Below are positions 17,700-27,748 of a stretch of 64,000 nucleotides of DNA, piece by piece (position 1 is the stretch's first letter; each line of letters opens with the position of its first letter). The position numbers and the translations under genes are program-made. The notes under the pieces are model-generated. The model was not told the origin of the DNA, did no database searches, and was given only the letters and a program-made list of their open reading frames with translations. Source of the stretch: Pseudomonas putida (lineage in GTDB: Bacteria; Pseudomonadota; Gammaproteobacteria; Pseudomonadales; Pseudomonadaceae); the NCBI RefSeq assembly GCF_028682635.1, contig NZ_JANHLK010000003.1:310001-374000 (forward strand). Direction: 5' to 3'.

Positions 17700-18484
17700 T
17701 GAGTAACGCGCTGATCCGCCTCGAGCAGGTTGCCGTCACCTTTGCCGGCCAACCTGTGCTGGATAACATCGAATTGAGCGTCGAACCAGGGCAGATCGTG
17801 ACCCTGATCGGGCCCAATGGCGCCGGCAAGACCACTCTGGTGCGTGCCGTGCTCGGCCTGCTGAAACCCGACAGCGGCAGCGTCTGGCGCAAGCCGAAAC
17901 TGCGGGTGGGCTACATGCCGCAAAAACTGCATGTCGATCCGACCCTGCCGCTCTCGGTCCTGCGCTTCCTGCGCCTGGTGCCGGGTGTGGACCGGGCGAT
18001 GGCCTTGGCCGCGCTCAAGGAAGTCGGCGCCGAACAGGTGATCGATAGCCCCGTGCAAAGTGTTTCCGGCGGTGAAATGCAGCGCGTCCTGTTGGCCCGG
18101 GCCTTGTTGCGCGAGCCGCAATTGCTGGTGCTCGACGAACCGGTCCAAGGCGTCGACGTGGCCGGTCAGGCAGAACTCTATAGCCTGATCACCCGCCTGC
18201 GAGACCGTCACGGCTGCGGCGTGTTGATGGTTTCTCACGATCTGCACCTGGTGATGAGCACCACGGACCAGGTGGTTTGCCTGAATCGCCATGTCTGCTG
18301 CTCCGGCCACCCCGAGCAGGTCAGCGGCGATCCGGCCTTCGTCGAACTATTCGGAAAAAACGCACAAAGCCTGGCGATTTATCACCACCATCACGACCAC
18401 GCCCACGATTTGCACGGCTCGGTGGTCAAGGCGCCCCCCTCGGGCCATACCCATGTTCATGGAGATAGCTGCAAGCATGGCTGA
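17699..18484 (+). CDS. znuC: Zinc ABC transporter ATPase ZnuC
   Basis: Cytoplasmic ATPase of the zinc importer, 261 residues. Walker [10 protein letters not shown], signature [16 protein letters not shown], Walker B LLVLDEP and the switch histidine in MVSHD are present. The last 40 residues form an unusual His-rich tail ([12 protein letters not shown] and [11 protein letters not shown]), which may bind zinc. The start follows from the TGATG overlap with zur; a longer frame from 17684 would lie inside zur. znuB starts 8 bases before its stop, in a different frame. Confidence 0.96.
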   Translation: MSNALIRLEQVAVTFAGQPVLDNIELSVEPGQIVTLIGPNGAGKTTLVRAVLGLLKPDSGSVWRKPKLRVGYMPQKLHVDPTLPLSVLRFLRLVPGVDRAMALAALKEVGAEQVIDSPVQSVSGGEMQRVLLARALLREPQLLVLDEPVQGVDVAGQAELYSLITRLRDRHGCGVLMVSHDLHLVMSTTDQVVCLNRHVCCSGHPEQVSGDPAFVELFGKNAQSLAIYHHHHDHAHDLHGSVVKAPPSGHTHVHGDSCKHG

Positions 18485-19265
18485 TTTTCTGCTCTACGCC
18501 CTGCTTGCAGGTCTGGCCCTGGCGGTTGTGGCGGGCCCCTTGGGTTCCTTCGTGGTCTGGCGGCGCATGGCCTATTTCGGCGACACCCTGTCTCACGCGG
18601 CATTGCTCGGCGTGGCGCTGGGTTTTCTGCTGGATGTCAGCCCGACCGTGGCCGTGACCGTCGGCTGCTTGTTGCTGGCGGTGTTGCTGGTGACCTTGCA
18701 ACAACGCCAGCCGCTGGCCTCCGACACGCTTTTGGGAATTCTCGCACCCAGCACCCTCTCTTTAGGCCTGGTGGTACTAAGCTTCATGCACGAAGTGCGG
18801 ATCGACCTGATGGCCTATCTGTTCGGTGACTTGCTGGCGATCAGTCCGACCGATCTGGCGTGGATCCTCGGGGGTAGCGCGGCGGTGCTGGCGTTGCTGG
18901 TAACGTTGTGGCGGCCATTGCTGGCAATCACTGTGCACGAAGAGTTGGCGAGGGTCGAAGGGCTGCCGGTGGCGGGTTTGCGCCTGGCGCTGATGCTGTT
19001 GATCGCCGTGGTGATTGCGGTGGCGATGAAAATCGTCGGCGTGTTGCTGATCACGTCGTTGTTGATCATTCCGGCGGCTGCGGCACAACGGCACGCCCGC
19101 TCACCGGAGCAAATGGCACTGGGTGCGAGCCTGCTGGGCGTACTCGCCGTATGTGGCGGATTGGCGATGTCCTGGTTCAAGGACACCCCGGCGGGCCCAT
19201 CGATCGTAGTGACAGCCGCCGCGCTGTTTCTGCTGAGTTTTGTTCTGCCCCGTCGAGGGGTGTAG
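18477..19265 (+). CDS. znuB: Zinc ABC transporter permease ZnuB
   Basis: Membrane channel of the zinc importer, 262 residues with about eight hydrophobic helices. The segment [20 protein letters not shown] near residue 25 is the conserved ABC-3 family motif that contacts the ATPase. The open frame starts at 18291 inside znuC, but ATG 18477, overlapping the znuC stop by 8 bases (ATGGCTGA), gives a correct N-terminus beginning directly with a helix. It is the last gene of zur-znuC-znuB. Confidence 0.95.
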   Translation: MADFLLYALLAGLALAVVAGPLGSFVVWRRMAYFGDTLSHAALLGVALGFLLDVSPTVAVTVGCLLLAVLLVTLQQRQPLASDTLLGILAPSTLSLGLVVLSFMHEVRIDLMAYLFGDLLAISPTDLAWILGGSAAVLALLVTLWRPLLAITVHEELARVEGLPVAGLRLALMLLIAVVIAVAMKIVGVLLITSLLIIPAAAAQRHARSPEQMALGASLLGVLAVCGGLAMSWFKDTPAGPSIVVTAAALFLLSFVLPRRGV

Positions 19266-19302
19266 ACTTGCTCGTTTTTTGCGCAAATAGAGAGTCGCAG
19301 GA

Positions 19303-20016
19303 ATGAAGTCGTTCGCCTCCCGTTATCTGCTCCTTGTCGCATTTTCTTTGCTGCTGGGCGCCTGCCAAAGCACGCCACCGGCCCCCGAGGTCCCGGATGC
19401 GCGGGCTACGGCCATTGCACAGCTGGAACAAAGTCTGGCCAGCAGCGAACTGGCCACGGCCGAGGGTCAGTTGGCGGCATTGCAGGCCGATTCACCCAAC
19501 GATCAATCCCTTGAGCAATATCAGCGTCAGCTGGCCGAAGCCTATCTGCTGCGCAGCCAGATTGTGTTGCAAAAAGGCGATGTTAACGCCGCCGCCACCG
19601 CCCTGAGCCGAGCCCGTGTGCTGATGCCCAAGGCGCCGGCACTGACCGGCGGGGTCAATGGCGCCATCGCCGAGGCCCGCAAGGCGGAACTGGAAAAAGC
19701 CGAGGCAGCCCTGAAGGCCGCCGAAGCCCAGCCAAAAGCCAAGGTCATCGACCTGACGGCGGAGAGCACGACGGTTGCGTTGAATATCAATGATATGGCC
19801 AAACTACGTCGCCAACTGGACGCTATTGCCGCCGATGTGGTGAATTTTCAGTGTGATGTGAGCATTCAGGCGCCGCGTACCGATGATTACCCATGGTTGG
19901 CTAACTTGCTGACCAAGCGGGTGAAAAAGCTCGATCCGCAGTTTGATTTGAATCTGGAGCGGCAGATCATTCGCAGCGTTCCGGCGCAGATGGTCTTGAG
20001 CCCTCGCAAACCGTAA
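19303..20016 (+). CDS. Outer-membrane-type lipoprotein with TPR-like helical repeats
   Basis: A 237-residue predicted lipoprotein: signal peptide with lipobox LLGAC, lipidated cysteine at about residue 22, followed by QSTPPAPEVP. The middle is Ala/Glu/Gln-rich and strongly helical, with two TPR-like segments (about 40-120), and the C-terminal third contains a compact domain with one cysteine (FQCDVSI). It matches PAO1 PA5502 in position after znuB. The function is unknown. It begins 37 bases after znuB and may share its transcript, but also has its own good ribosome binding site (CAGGA). Confidence 0.8.
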   Translation: MKSFASRYLLLVAFSLLLGACQSTPPAPEVPDARATAIAQLEQSLASSELATAEGQLAALQADSPNDQSLEQYQRQLAEAYLLRSQIVLQKGDVNAAATALSRARVLMPKAPALTGGVNGAIAEARKAELEKAEAALKAAEAQPKAKVIDLTAESTTVALNINDMAKLRRQLDAIAADVVNFQCDVSIQAPRTDDYPWLANLLTKRVKKLDPQFDLNLERQIIRSVPAQMVLSPRKP

Positions 20017-20020
20017 AAAG

Positions 20021-20097
20021 CTTCGCGAGCAAGCCCGCTCCCACATTGGTTCCGTGTCGGTCACGAATCCAATGTAGGAGCGGGCTTGCTCGCGAAG
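20021..20097. repeat. REP doublet, family A, between the lipoprotein gene and katE
   Basis: Two facing REP units of the same family as at 16126-16208 (CTTCGCGAGCAAGCCCGCTC and its complement) separated by about 30 bases. It occupies nearly all of the gap between two convergent stops and can form a hairpin that ends both transcripts. Confidence 0.92.
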
Positions 20098-20100
20098 GGG

Positions 20101-22239
20101 TCAGGCCGGAATCGCTTTAGCCTTAGGCTCCCTGTCCCAAACCCGATGCTGCCCGATCGCCGTAAAAAACGGCTTGGCCAACTTGCCGTCCACTCCCACG
20201 ATCAATCCCGCATCAGCCTCCAGTTTCAACACATCCAGCAGTTGCTTCGCCTCGCCGTGCAGGGCAATTGCCTTCAAGTGTTTGTAGGCTTCAAGCAGGT
20301 AATGCAACGCCACGCCGTCGGTGCTCAGCGCCTTGATCGAGGCCGCGCCTCCGGGCACGAATACCGCATCGAACGCAATGGACGGCAAGCCCTCCATCGA
20401 CGCATCCACCGGCAGCATCTTGCCGTCAGCAGTGGTGACCGGCGCCGAGGTGGGCCCGAGCAGTTTGGCGTGTGCACCTTCGGCTTCCAGGGCTTTTTTC
20501 ATCGCATCGACCGCATTGCCATCGACGCCGTTGGCCGCGAGAATCGCTACTTTCCGGGTCTTGATGTCCCCCGGCAGCAAGTTGGCCTGGCTCAGGGCTG
20601 GCGAACGATCCAACGAGATCTTCGGTACGTCGACCGTTCCGGCTTTGGGTGCCGGCAGGCCAAGGTTTTGCGCCACGCGCTTGGCCAGTTCCAGATCGAT
20701 GTTGGCCAGGATCTCGTTCACCTCGCGTGCGCGGATGAATTCCCGTTCGACCTTGCCCAGCTCAAAGCTGTACGCCGAAATGATGTGCTCCTGCTCGTGC
20801 TTGCTCATGCTGTGGAAAAACAGCCGAGCCTGGGAGAAGTGGTCGCCGAATGACTCGCTGCGCTGACGAATCTTGTTGGCGTCGATGCGCTCCTGGTAAC
20901 TCTCGAAGCCGCCATCCTGTGCGGCCGCGGGCGTCTCTTTCGGCCAGCCGCCATCGATCGAGTTTGGTTCGTAGGACGCGCGCCCCTTGTCGATGGTGGT
21001 GCGATGCAACGCATCACGCTGGCCGTTGTGGAAGGGGGCTACCGGACGGTTGATCGGGATTTCGTGAAAGTTCGGCCCACCGAGTCGGCTGATCTGCGTG
21101 TCGGTGTAGGAAAACAGCCGACCTTGCAGCAGCGGATCGTTGGAGAAGTCGATCCCGGGCACGATGTGCCCCGGGCAGAAAGCCACCTGCTCGGTTTCAG
21201 CGAAGAAGTTGTCCGGGTTGCGGTTGAGCGTCATCTTCCCCAGCGGCGTGATGGGCACGAGCTCTTCAGGAATCAGCTTGGTGGGGTCGAGGATGTCGAA
21301 ATCGAAGGCGTGTTCGTTTTCCTCCTCAATCACCTGTACGCCCAGTTCCCATTCCGGGTAGTCGCCCATCTCGATGGCTTCCCAGAGATCGCGACGGTGA
21401 TAGTCGGTGTCCTTGCCCGCCAGTTTCTGCGCCTCATCCCACACCAGCGAGCAGGTCCCGGCGGCAGGGCGCCAGTGGAATTTGACGAAGCGCGACTTTC
21501 CTTCGGCGTTGATCAGGCGAAAAGTGTGCACGCCGAAGCCTTGCATGCTACGCAGGCTTTTCGGGATGGCCCGGTCGGACATGGCCCAGATCACCATATG
21601 CGCTGATTCAGGTTGCAGCGAAACAAAGTCCCAGAACGTATCGTGGGCCGAGCCGCCAGTAGGGATTTCGTTGTGAGGCTCGGGTTTTACTGCGTGGACA
21701 AAGTCGGGGAACTTGATGGCGTCCTGGATAAAAAACACCGGCATGTTGTTGCCCACCAGATCGAAGTTGCCTTCGTCGGTGAAAAACTTCACGGCGAAAC
21801 CGCGTACGTCCCGTACGGTATCGCCTGAGCCACGGGGCCCCTGCACAGTAGAAAAACGCACGAACACCGGCGTTTTCTTTGCAGGATCTTGCAGGAAACC
21901 GGCCTTGGTCAATACGGAGTGATTCTCGTAGGACTGGAAGAAACCATGGGCACCGGTGCCGCGGGCATGCACGATGCGCTCCGGGATGCGCTCATGGTCA
22001 AAATGCGTGATCTTTTCACGCATGATGAAATCTTCCAGCAGCGACGGCCCACGGGCGCCTGCTTTCAAGGTGTTCTGATTGTCTGCCACCTTCACGCCTT
22101 GATTGGTACGCAAGGCCTGACCGGTGGCGTCGGAGCGAAATGTTTCCAGGCTATCGAGCTTGGTGTTGGTGTTGCTGCGGTCCGGGGTATCGGTCCCGGC
22201 CAGTGCGCTTTTAGGGGCGGCAGGCTTCTTCGTACTCAT
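20101..22239 (-). CDS. katE: Large-subunit catalase HPII (KatE type)
   Basis: Monofunctional heme catalase of the large-subunit clade, 712 residues. The distal histidine H91 lies in [10 protein letters not shown], the distal asparagine in VGNNMPVFF, and the proximal heme tyrosine in RLFSYTDTQ. The last 150 residues form the extra DJ-1/PfpI-like flavodoxin domain of this clade ([12 protein letters not shown] and PGGAASI). The clade is usually RpoS-controlled and protects stationary-phase cells from peroxide. In PAO1 katE is elsewhere, so its place between the PA5502-like gene and metN is a rearrangement. It is divergent from metN, with 209 bases between the starts. Confidence 0.95.
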   Translation of the reverse strand: MSTKKPAAPKSALAGTDTPDRSNTNTKLDSLETFRSDATGQALRTNQGVKVADNQNTLKAGARGPSLLEDFIMREKITHFDHERIPERIVHARGTGAHGFFQSYENHSVLTKAGFLQDPAKKTPVFVRFSTVQGPRGSGDTVRDVRGFAVKFFTDEGNFDLVGNNMPVFFIQDAIKFPDFVHAVKPEPHNEIPTGGSAHDTFWDFVSLQPESAHMVIWAMSDRAIPKSLRSMQGFGVHTFRLINAEGKSRFVKFHWRPAAGTCSLVWDEAQKLAGKDTDYHRRDLWEAIEMGDYPEWELGVQVIEEENEHAFDFDILDPTKLIPEELVPITPLGKMTLNRNPDNFFAETEQVAFCPGHIVPGIDFSNDPLLQGRLFSYTDTQISRLGGPNFHEIPINRPVAPFHNGQRDALHRTTIDKGRASYEPNSIDGGWPKETPAAAQDGGFESYQERIDANKIRQRSESFGDHFSQARLFFHSMSKHEQEHIISAYSFELGKVEREFIRAREVNEILANIDLELAKRVAQNLGLPAPKAGTVDVPKISLDRSPALSQANLLPGDIKTRKVAILAANGVDGNAVDAMKKALEAEGAHAKLLGPTSAPVTTADGKMLPVDASMEGLPSIAFDAVFVPGGAASIKALSTDGVALHYLLEAYKHLKAIALHGEAKQLLDVLKLEADAGLIVGVDGKLAKPFFTAIGQHRVWDREPKAKAIPA

Positions 22240-22448
22240 CAGGCAAGACTCCTCGGATTTTTTTCGAGTGACCTTATTAGTGACTGATGTTGTTTTGCGC
22301 CGTTCCTTTTATCTGACCTTTGATCGCGTTATTGCCAAATGACTGGTCGAATGCAAAATAAATGCTAAGAACTGCTATACGGACAGGCTAAAATGCGCGC
22401 CCGGCTAACCGCTGATCCTATTCCAACGCGCCCCACAAGGTTCGCTAC

Positions 22449-23456
22449 GTGATCGAGTTTCAAAACGTCCATAAAACCTACCGCGTCGCCGGTAAGGATA
22501 TTCCCGCCCTGCATCCGACCAGTCTGACGATAGAGAATGGTCAGGTTTTTGGTCTGATCGGCCATTCCGGTGCGGGAAAAAGTACCCTGCTGCGTCTGAT
22601 CAATCGCCTGGAAAACTCCAGTGGCGGCAAGATCATCGTGGATGGCGAAGAAGTCACGGCGCTCGACGCCAACGGGCTGCGCCGTTTCCGCCAGCAGGTC
22701 GGCATGATTTTCCAGCACTTCAACCTGCTGGCATCCAAGACCGTTGCCGACAACGTGGCCCTGCCACTGACGCTGGCGGGTGAAATGTCCCGCGCCGAGA
22801 TCAATCAGCGTGTCGCCGAGTTGCTGGCCCGGGTCGGTCTGTCCGACCACGCCAACAAGTACCCGGCGCAATTGTCCGGCGGCCAGAAGCAGCGCGTCGG
22901 CATTGCCCGCGCTCTGGCGACCAAGCCGAAAATCCTCCTGTGCGATGAAGCCACCAGCGCCCTCGACCCGCAAACCACGGCGTCGGTCCTGCAACTGCTG
23001 GCCGAAATCAATCGCGAGCTGAAGCTGACCATCGTGCTGATCACCCATGAAATGGACGTGATTCGCCGGGTCTGCGACCAGGTCGGGGTGATGGATGCTG
23101 GCGTGATCGTCGAGCAAGGCACGGTGGCCGAGGTGTTCCTGCATCCAAAACACCCGACGACCAAGCGCTTCGTGCAAGAAGACGAGCAGATCGACGAAGG
23201 CGAACAGCGCGACGACTTCGCTCACGTGCCAGGCCGCATCGTGCGTCTGACCTTCCAGGGCGAAGCGACCTACGCTCCGCTGCTGGGTACCGTCGCTCGG
23301 GAAACCGGTGTGGACTACAGCATCCTGGCCGGTCGTATCGACCGCATCAAGGACATCCCTTACGGGCAACTGACCCTGGCCGTGACCGGCGGTGACATGG
23401 AAGCGGCCTTCGCCCGCTTCACCGCGGCCGACGTCCACATGGAGGTGCTGCGCTAA
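22449..23456 (+). CDS. metN: Methionine ABC transporter ATPase MetN
   Basis: ATPase of the D/L-methionine importer, 335 residues, starting with GTG ([11 protein letters not shown]). Walker [11 protein letters not shown], signature [15 protein letters not shown] and Walker [14 protein letters not shown] are present. The C-terminal NIL domain (about 265-335) binds methionine and inhibits transport when the cell is replete. Its TAA overlaps the metI ATG by one base. No methionine riboswitch is visible in the 209-base gap upstream. Confidence 0.95.
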   Translation: MIEFQNVHKTYRVAGKDIPALHPTSLTIENGQVFGLIGHSGAGKSTLLRLINRLENSSGGKIIVDGEEVTALDANGLRRFRQQVGMIFQHFNLLASKTVADNVALPLTLAGEMSRAEINQRVAELLARVGLSDHANKYPAQLSGGQKQRVGIARALATKPKILLCDEATSALDPQTTASVLQLLAEINRELKLTIVLITHEMDVIRRVCDQVGVMDAGVIVEQGTVAEVFLHPKHPTTKRFVQEDEQIDEGEQRDDFAHVPGRIVRLTFQGEATYAPLLGTVARETGVDYSILAGRIDRIKDIPYGQLTLAVTGGDMEAAFARFTAADVHMEVLR

Positions 23457-24130
23457 TGGAAGCCCTGACAACTTTCTTCGCCAATATCGACTGGTTCGAA
23501 ATCTGGCTGGCCACCGGCGACACCCTGCTGATGCTCGGCGGTTCGCTGTTGTTCACCGTGTTGCTGGGCCTGCCGCTGGGTGTGCTGCTGTTCCTCTGCA
23601 GCCCGCGTCAGTTGCTGGAAGCCAAAGGCGTGTACGCGATGTTGTCCCTGGTGGTGAACATTCTGCGTTCGCTGCCGTTCATCATCCTGCTGATCGTGAT
23701 GATTCCGTTCACCGTGTTGATCACCGGGACTTCCCTCGGCGTCGCCGGTGCAATCCCGCCGCTGGTGGTGGGGGCCACACCGTTCTTCGCGCGACTGGTG
23801 GAAACCGCGTTGCGTGAAGTGGATCGCGGCATCATCGAAGCGACCCAGGCCATGGGCGCAACGACACGGCAGATCATCACCAATGCCTTGCTGCCCGAAG
23901 CCCGCCCGGGCATCTTCGCGGCGATTACGGTGACAGCCATTACACTGGTGTCCTACACGGCAATGGCCGGTGTGGTCGGTGCCGGTGGCCTGGGCGACCT
24001 GGCGATCCGCTTCGGTTACCAGCGTTTCCAGACTGATGTAATGGTGGTCACGGTGGTGTTGCTGCTGGTGCTGGTGCAGGTCCTGCAAACCGTCGGCGAC
24101 AAGCTGGTTGTGCATTTTTCCCGGAAATAA
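23456..24130 (+). CDS. metI: Methionine ABC transporter permease MetI
   Basis: Inner-membrane permease of 224 residues with five predicted helices and the binding-protein-dependent transport motif (EATQAMGATTRQIITNALLP, about residues 128-147) that docks onto MetN. Translationally coupled to metN by a one-base stop/start overlap. An 89-base gap with a perfect hairpin (24173-24189) separates it from metQ. Confidence 0.95.
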   Translation: MEALTTFFANIDWFEIWLATGDTLLMLGGSLLFTVLLGLPLGVLLFLCSPRQLLEAKGVYAMLSLVVNILRSLPFIILLIVMIPFTVLITGTSLGVAGAIPPLVVGATPFFARLVETALREVDRGIIEATQAMGATTRQIITNALLPEARPGIFAAITVTAITLVSYTAMAGVVGAGGLGDLAIRFGYQRFQTDVMVVTVVLLLVLVQVLQTVGDKLVVHFSRK

Positions 24131-24172
24131 AAAGCTCTCGTTAATGATCAATGAGCCGGCCATTCGCTGGCA

Positions 24173-24189
24173 GGCGCCAAACGGGCGCC
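24173..24189 (+). promoter_or_regulatory. Intercistronic hairpin upstream of metQ
   Basis: GGCGCC, five bases, GGCGCC forms a perfect stem about 20 bases upstream of the metQ ribosome binding site (AAGGAG). No T-run follows. Such hairpins between permease and binding-protein genes often stabilise one part of the mRNA, so metQ may be expressed at a different level from metNI. Confidence 0.45.
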
Positions 24190-24219
24190 GCAAGCGGGTA
24201 CCCACAAGGAGTTAGCTGA

Positions 24220-24993
24220 ATGAAAAAACTACTCGTCGCGTTCGCTGCCGTTGCAGCCTTTTCCGCCCATGCCGCCGACACCCTGACTGTCGCGGCGACT
24301 CCGGTTCCGCACGCGGAAATCCTCGAGTTCGTGAAACCGGCACTGGCCCAGCAAGGCGTCGACCTCAAGGTCAAGGTCTTCACCGACTACATCCAGCCGA
24401 ACGTGCAGGTCGCGGAAAAACGCCTGGACGCCAACTTCTTCCAGCACCAGCCATACCTGGATGAATTCAACAAGGCCAAGGGCACTAACCTGATTTCGGT
24501 TGCCGGCGTGCACCTGGAGCCCCTGGGCGCTTACTCCAGCAAGTACAAGACCCTGGAAGAACTGCCAAGCACCGCCACCGTGGTGATCCCGAACGACGCC
24601 ACCAACGGCGGCCGTGCGCTGCTGCTGCTGGCCAAGGCCGGTGTGATCAAGTTGCAGGATTCGAACAACATCCTGTCGACGGTCAAGGACATTACCGAGA
24701 ACCCGAAGAACCTGAAGTTCCGTGAGCTCGAAGCCGCGACCATTCCGCGTGTACTGACCCAGGTCGACCTGGCGCTGATCAACACCAACTACGCGCTGGA
24801 AGCCAAGCTCGATCCGTCCAAGGACGCGCTGGTCATCGAAGGCAGCGACTCGCCTTACGTGAACATCCTTGTCGCCCGCCCGGACGACAAGGACAGCGAA
24901 GCGATGAAGAAGCTGGTAGCTGCGCTGCACAGTCCGGAAGTGAAGGCTTTCATCCTCGAGAAGTACAAAGGCGCGGTCGTGCCGGCGTTCTGA
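24220..24993 (+). CDS. metQ: Methionine-binding protein MetQ
   Basis: Substrate-binding component of the methionine importer, 257 residues, NlpA family. The signal peptide is MKKLLVAFAAVAAFSAHAA; there is no lipobox cysteine, so the mature protein is a soluble periplasmic receptor, unlike lipidated E. coli MetQ. Family motifs: TVAATPVPHAEIL, VFTDYIQPN and HLEPLGAYS. A strong terminator follows within 15 bases of the stop region, closing the metNIQ operon. Confidence 0.95.
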   Translation: MKKLLVAFAAVAAFSAHAADTLTVAATPVPHAEILEFVKPALAQQGVDLKVKVFTDYIQPNVQVAEKRLDANFFQHQPYLDEFNKAKGTNLISVAGVHLEPLGAYSSKYKTLEELPSTATVVIPNDATNGGRALLLLAKAGVIKLQDSNNILSTVKDITENPKNLKFRELEAATIPRVLTQVDLALINTNYALEAKLDPSKDALVIEGSDSPYVNILVARPDDKDSEAMKKLVAALHSPEVKAFILEKYKGAVVPAF

Positions 24994-25008
24994 TTTGTAG
25001 CTATGACG

Positions 25009-25044
25009 AAAAAAAAGGGGCGCATTGAATGCGCCCCTTTTTTT
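25009..25044 (+). terminator. Intrinsic terminator of metNIQ
   Basis: A stem of GGGGCGCATT with its near-complement AATGCGCCCC, flanked by eight A residues upstream and seven Ts downstream. It is symmetrical and can stop both strands. Confidence 0.93.
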
Positions 25045-25062
25045 CGCCTGAAACACTGCCCT

Positions 25063-25130
25063 TGTAGGAGCCCGGCTTGCCGGCGAAGGCGATCTCACGG
25101 GCCCCTTCGCCGGCAAGCCGGGCTCCTACA
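25063..25130. repeat. REP doublet, family B, between metQ and sco
   Basis: Facing copies of a unit beginning TGTAGGAGCCCGGCTTGCCG and ending with its complement, 68 bases in total. It belongs to the group with TGTAGGAGCCGGCTTGC that recurs at 30913-31000 and 34851-34937. It sits between convergent genes. Confidence 0.9.
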
Positions 25131-25145
25131 GGTTGCGTGGTGTTC

Positions 25146-25781
25146 TCACTGACGGTTAAGCATCACCGGCAATTGCGCCACCAGCTTCACATTGTTCAAC
25201 GGCGCCCGAATAAACCCGCGCTGGGTTCCGTCCGGCCCGATGACAGCAAGGTTGCCACTGTGGTCAACGGTGTAGTTCGGCTTGCTGGTGTCCGCCGGAA
25301 TGAACGGAATGCTCACGGCGTTGGCCACTTTCTGCAGGTCTTCAATAGAAGTGGGGGTCAGGCCGACAAACTGTGGATCGAAGTAACCCAGGTACTGCTT
25401 GAGCTGCTTGGGCGTATCGCGGTTGGGATCGACGCTGACCAAAACGATCTGCAACTTGTCCACCGCCTCGGGCGGCAGTTCACTTTTTATCTGGCGCAGT
25501 TGGGCGAGGGTGGTCGGGCAGATGTCCGGGCAGAAGGTGTAGCCGAAGAACAGCAGCGACCATTTGCCTTTGAGTTCGTTGACCGCCACCGGCTTGCCGT
25601 CCTGGTCGGTCATCGTCACGCTCGGCAGGTTGCGGCTTTGCGGCAGCAGGATGATCCCGGCGTCGATCAGTGCCGTCGGGTCGCCCTGGCCTTTGCCGGA
25701 CAGCACTTTATTGATGGTCAGGCCCAGGACCAGCGCGATCAGGGCGACAAGGATGAAGATGGTTTTCTGGGTTCGGGTCAT
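25146..25781 (-). CDS. SCO1/SenC copper chaperone for cytochrome oxidase
   Basis: A 211-residue membrane-anchored protein that loads copper into the CuA site of subunit II. There is an N-terminal helix (about 7-25), then a thioredoxin fold with the copper ligands CPDIC (C84, C88) and the histidine of VDHSG near residue 172. It is the last gene of the caa3 assembly group. Its ATG overlaps the ctaB stop by four bases (ATGA). Confidence 0.93.
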   Translation of the reverse strand: MTRTQKTIFILVALIALVLGLTINKVLSGKGQGDPTALIDAGIILLPQSRNLPSVTMTDQDGKPVAVNELKGKWSLLFFGYTFCPDICPTTLAQLRQIKSELPPEAVDKLQIVLVSVDPNRDTPKQLKQYLGYFDPQFVGLTPTSIEDLQKVANAVSIPFIPADTSKPNYTVDHSGNLAVIGPDGTQRGFIRAPLNNVKLVAQLPVMLNRQ

Positions 25782-26677
25782 AGATTCAACAATAAGTAGT
25801 GGTCAACGAGCAGGGCGATGAACAGCAGAAACAAGTAGTAGATAGAGTACTTGAAGGTGTTGATCGCCGCGTGCGGCCGAGTGCCACGGTACAGCACCAC
25901 GGCCCATTGCAGGAATCTGGCGCCAAGACCGATGGCGCAGATCAGGTAGAGCAGGCCGCTCATGTGGATCACGTAGGGCATAAGGCTGACGGCCAACAGC
26001 GCGCAGGTGTAAAGCAGGATGTGGATTTTGGTGTAGTGCTCGCCGTGGGTCACCGGCAGCATCGGGATGTCGGCCTTGGCATATTCCTCCTTGCGATGGA
26101 TGGCCAGCGCCCAGAAGTGCGGCGGGGTCCAGGCGAAGATGATCAGCACCAGCAGCAGCGGTTCGGCACTGACGTGGCCGGTGGCGGCGGTCCAGCCGAG
26201 CAGCGGTGGGGCGGCACCGGCCAGGCCTCCGATGACGATGTTCTGCGGCGTCGCGCGCTTGAGGAAACCGGTGTAGACCACCGCGTAGCCGAGCAGGGAG
26301 GCGAGTGTCAGCCATGCTGTCAGTGGGTTGGTGAAGGCCAGCAACAAGGCCTGGCCGAGCAGCGCCAGCACCAGGGCAAAGGTTAGCGCGGCGGCCGGAG
26401 ACACCCGGCCTTCAGCCAGCGGCCGCTTGTGGGTGCGTGCCATGACCGCATCGATCCGCCGGTCCACCACATGGTTGACCGCCGCCGCACCGCCTGCACA
26501 CAGGGCAATGCCCAGGTTACCGAACACCAGCACCGTCCATGGCACTCCGGCGCGCGTCGCGAGGAACATCCCCACCAGCGAAGTGATGAGCATCAGCACC
26601 ACCACTTTCGGTTTGGTCAGCTCCAGGTAGTCACGCCAGATCGCCTGGCTGTGACGCGCGCCGATCAGAATCGCCAT
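25778..26677 (-). CDS. ctaB: Protoheme IX farnesyltransferase (heme O synthase)
   Basis: Integral membrane UbiA-family enzyme that adds a farnesyl group to heme B to make heme O, used next by CtaA. It has 299 residues and about nine helices. The allylic-diphosphate-binding motif NHVVDRRID near residue 70 and the second Asp-containing loop are present. AGGAGAG precedes the ATG. It overlaps ctaA by 13 bases upstream and sco by four downstream. The name cyoE is used for paralogues in bo3 operons; here the neighbours are aa3 genes. Confidence 0.94.
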   Translation of the reverse strand: MAILIGARHSQAIWRDYLELTKPKVVVLMLITSLVGMFLATRAGVPWTVLVFGNLGIALCAGGAAAVNHVVDRRIDAVMARTHKRPLAEGRVSPAAALTFALVLALLGQALLLAFTNPLTAWLTLASLLGYAVVYTGFLKRATPQNIVIGGLAGAAPPLLGWTAATGHVSAEPLLLVLIIFAWTPPHFWALAIHRKEEYAKADIPMLPVTHGEHYTKIHILLYTCALLAVSLMPYVIHMSGLLYLICAIGLGARFLQWAVVLYRGTRPHAAINTFKYSIYYLFLLFIALLVDHYLLLNL

Positions 26678-27738
26678 GGCATCTCTCCTTTTATTGTTAT
26701 GGGCCCGGCTGAGTGTTTACGCGGGCTGAAGCGCCAGCGAGTCGGCTGCTTGACCCGAACCAGGCTGGTCCGGGCGTGATAGTTGACCAGCACCATCGTC
26801 AGCAGCAGCGCCGCGCCCCCGGCGTTGTGGGCGACGGCCACTGGCAGCGGCAGATGAAACAGCACGTTGCTGATGCCCAGGGTGATTTGCGCGGCGAGAG
26901 CGATCAGCACCAGCCCCGCCAGGCGCGTCATGCCCACGACTTTCAGTTGCCACGCCAGGCCGAGCAGCACCAGCGTGACCAGCAGCGCGCCGATACGGTG
27001 AGTCAGGTGAATAGCGGTGCGGGCGTCGCTGTCCAGTTGCCCGCCGAGGTAGTTCGGGCCGATGTGTTGGGTCAGGTGAAAACCATTGGCAAAGTCGGCT
27101 GGCGGCAGCCATTGACCATGGCAGGTCGGAAAGTCGATACAGGCCACAGCGGCGTAGTTGGAACTCACCCAACCGCCGAGGGCAATTTGCCCGATCACCA
27201 GCAACAACCCGGCAGTCGCCCAGTACTGCAAGCGCCGCGGCACCGTCAGTGCGGGTAGAACTCCGGACAGGCGCAAGGTCAGCAGAAACAGCAGGCTCAA
27301 GGTCGCAAAGCCGCCCAGCAGATGCCCGGTGACCACTTGCGGCCAGAGCTTGAGCGTCACCGTCCACATGCCGAACGCCGCCTGGGCGAATACCACCGCC
27401 AGCAGGAACAACGGCAGCTTCACCGGTTGCCCCGGATGCCGGCGATGGACCCAGGCCCGACCGGCCAACACCGAGATCAGCAGCCCCAGCGTGCCGGCGA
27501 AGTAGCGGTGGATCATCTCATTCCAGCCTTTATGGGCTTCGACAGGCGTGTCCGGGAAATGCAATTCGGCATGGGCCAATTGCGCTTCGCTTTTCGGCAC
27601 GCTGATAAAGCCATAGCAGCCGGGCCAGTCCGGGCAGCCCAGGCCTGCGTGGGTCAGGCGGGTATAAGCCCCGAGCAACACCACAATCAGTGCCAGCAAG
27701 GTGGCAAACAACGCGAGGCGAAATCCAGGCTTGGCCAT
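26665..27738 (-). CDS. ctaA: Heme A synthase CtaA
   Basis: Oxidises heme O to heme A for the aa3 oxidase. 357 residues, eight predicted helices. Conserved elements: [21 protein letters not shown] with its cysteine pair (about residues 23-43), an EMIHRYFAG histidine, a second CIDFPTCHG cysteine pair and an HLTHRIGA histidine in the repeated half. The end overlaps ctaB by 13 bases. The unusually long soluble C-terminus (about 330-357) comes from this overlap. Confidence 0.94.
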   Translation of the reverse strand: MAKPGFRLALFATLLALIVVLLGAYTRLTHAGLGCPDWPGCYGFISVPKSEAQLAHAELHFPDTPVEAHKGWNEMIHRYFAGTLGLLISVLAGRAWVHRRHPGQPVKLPLFLLAVVFAQAAFGMWTVTLKLWPQVVTGHLLGGFATLSLLFLLTLRLSGVLPALTVPRRLQYWATAGLLLVIGQIALGGWVSSNYAAVACIDFPTCHGQWLPPADFANGFHLTQHIGPNYLGGQLDSDARTAIHLTHRIGALLVTLVLLGLAWQLKVVGMTRLAGLVLIALAAQITLGISNVLFHLPLPVAVAHNAGGAALLLTMVLVNYHARTSLVRVKQPTRWRFSPRKHSAGPITIKGEMPWRF

Positions 27739-27748
27739 GACGATGCCC

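Noticed and set aside
22240..22448. Methionine or SAM riboswitch upstream of metN
   Set aside because: No conserved stem-junction pattern seen, and such riboswitches are unusual in pseudomonads for metNIQ.
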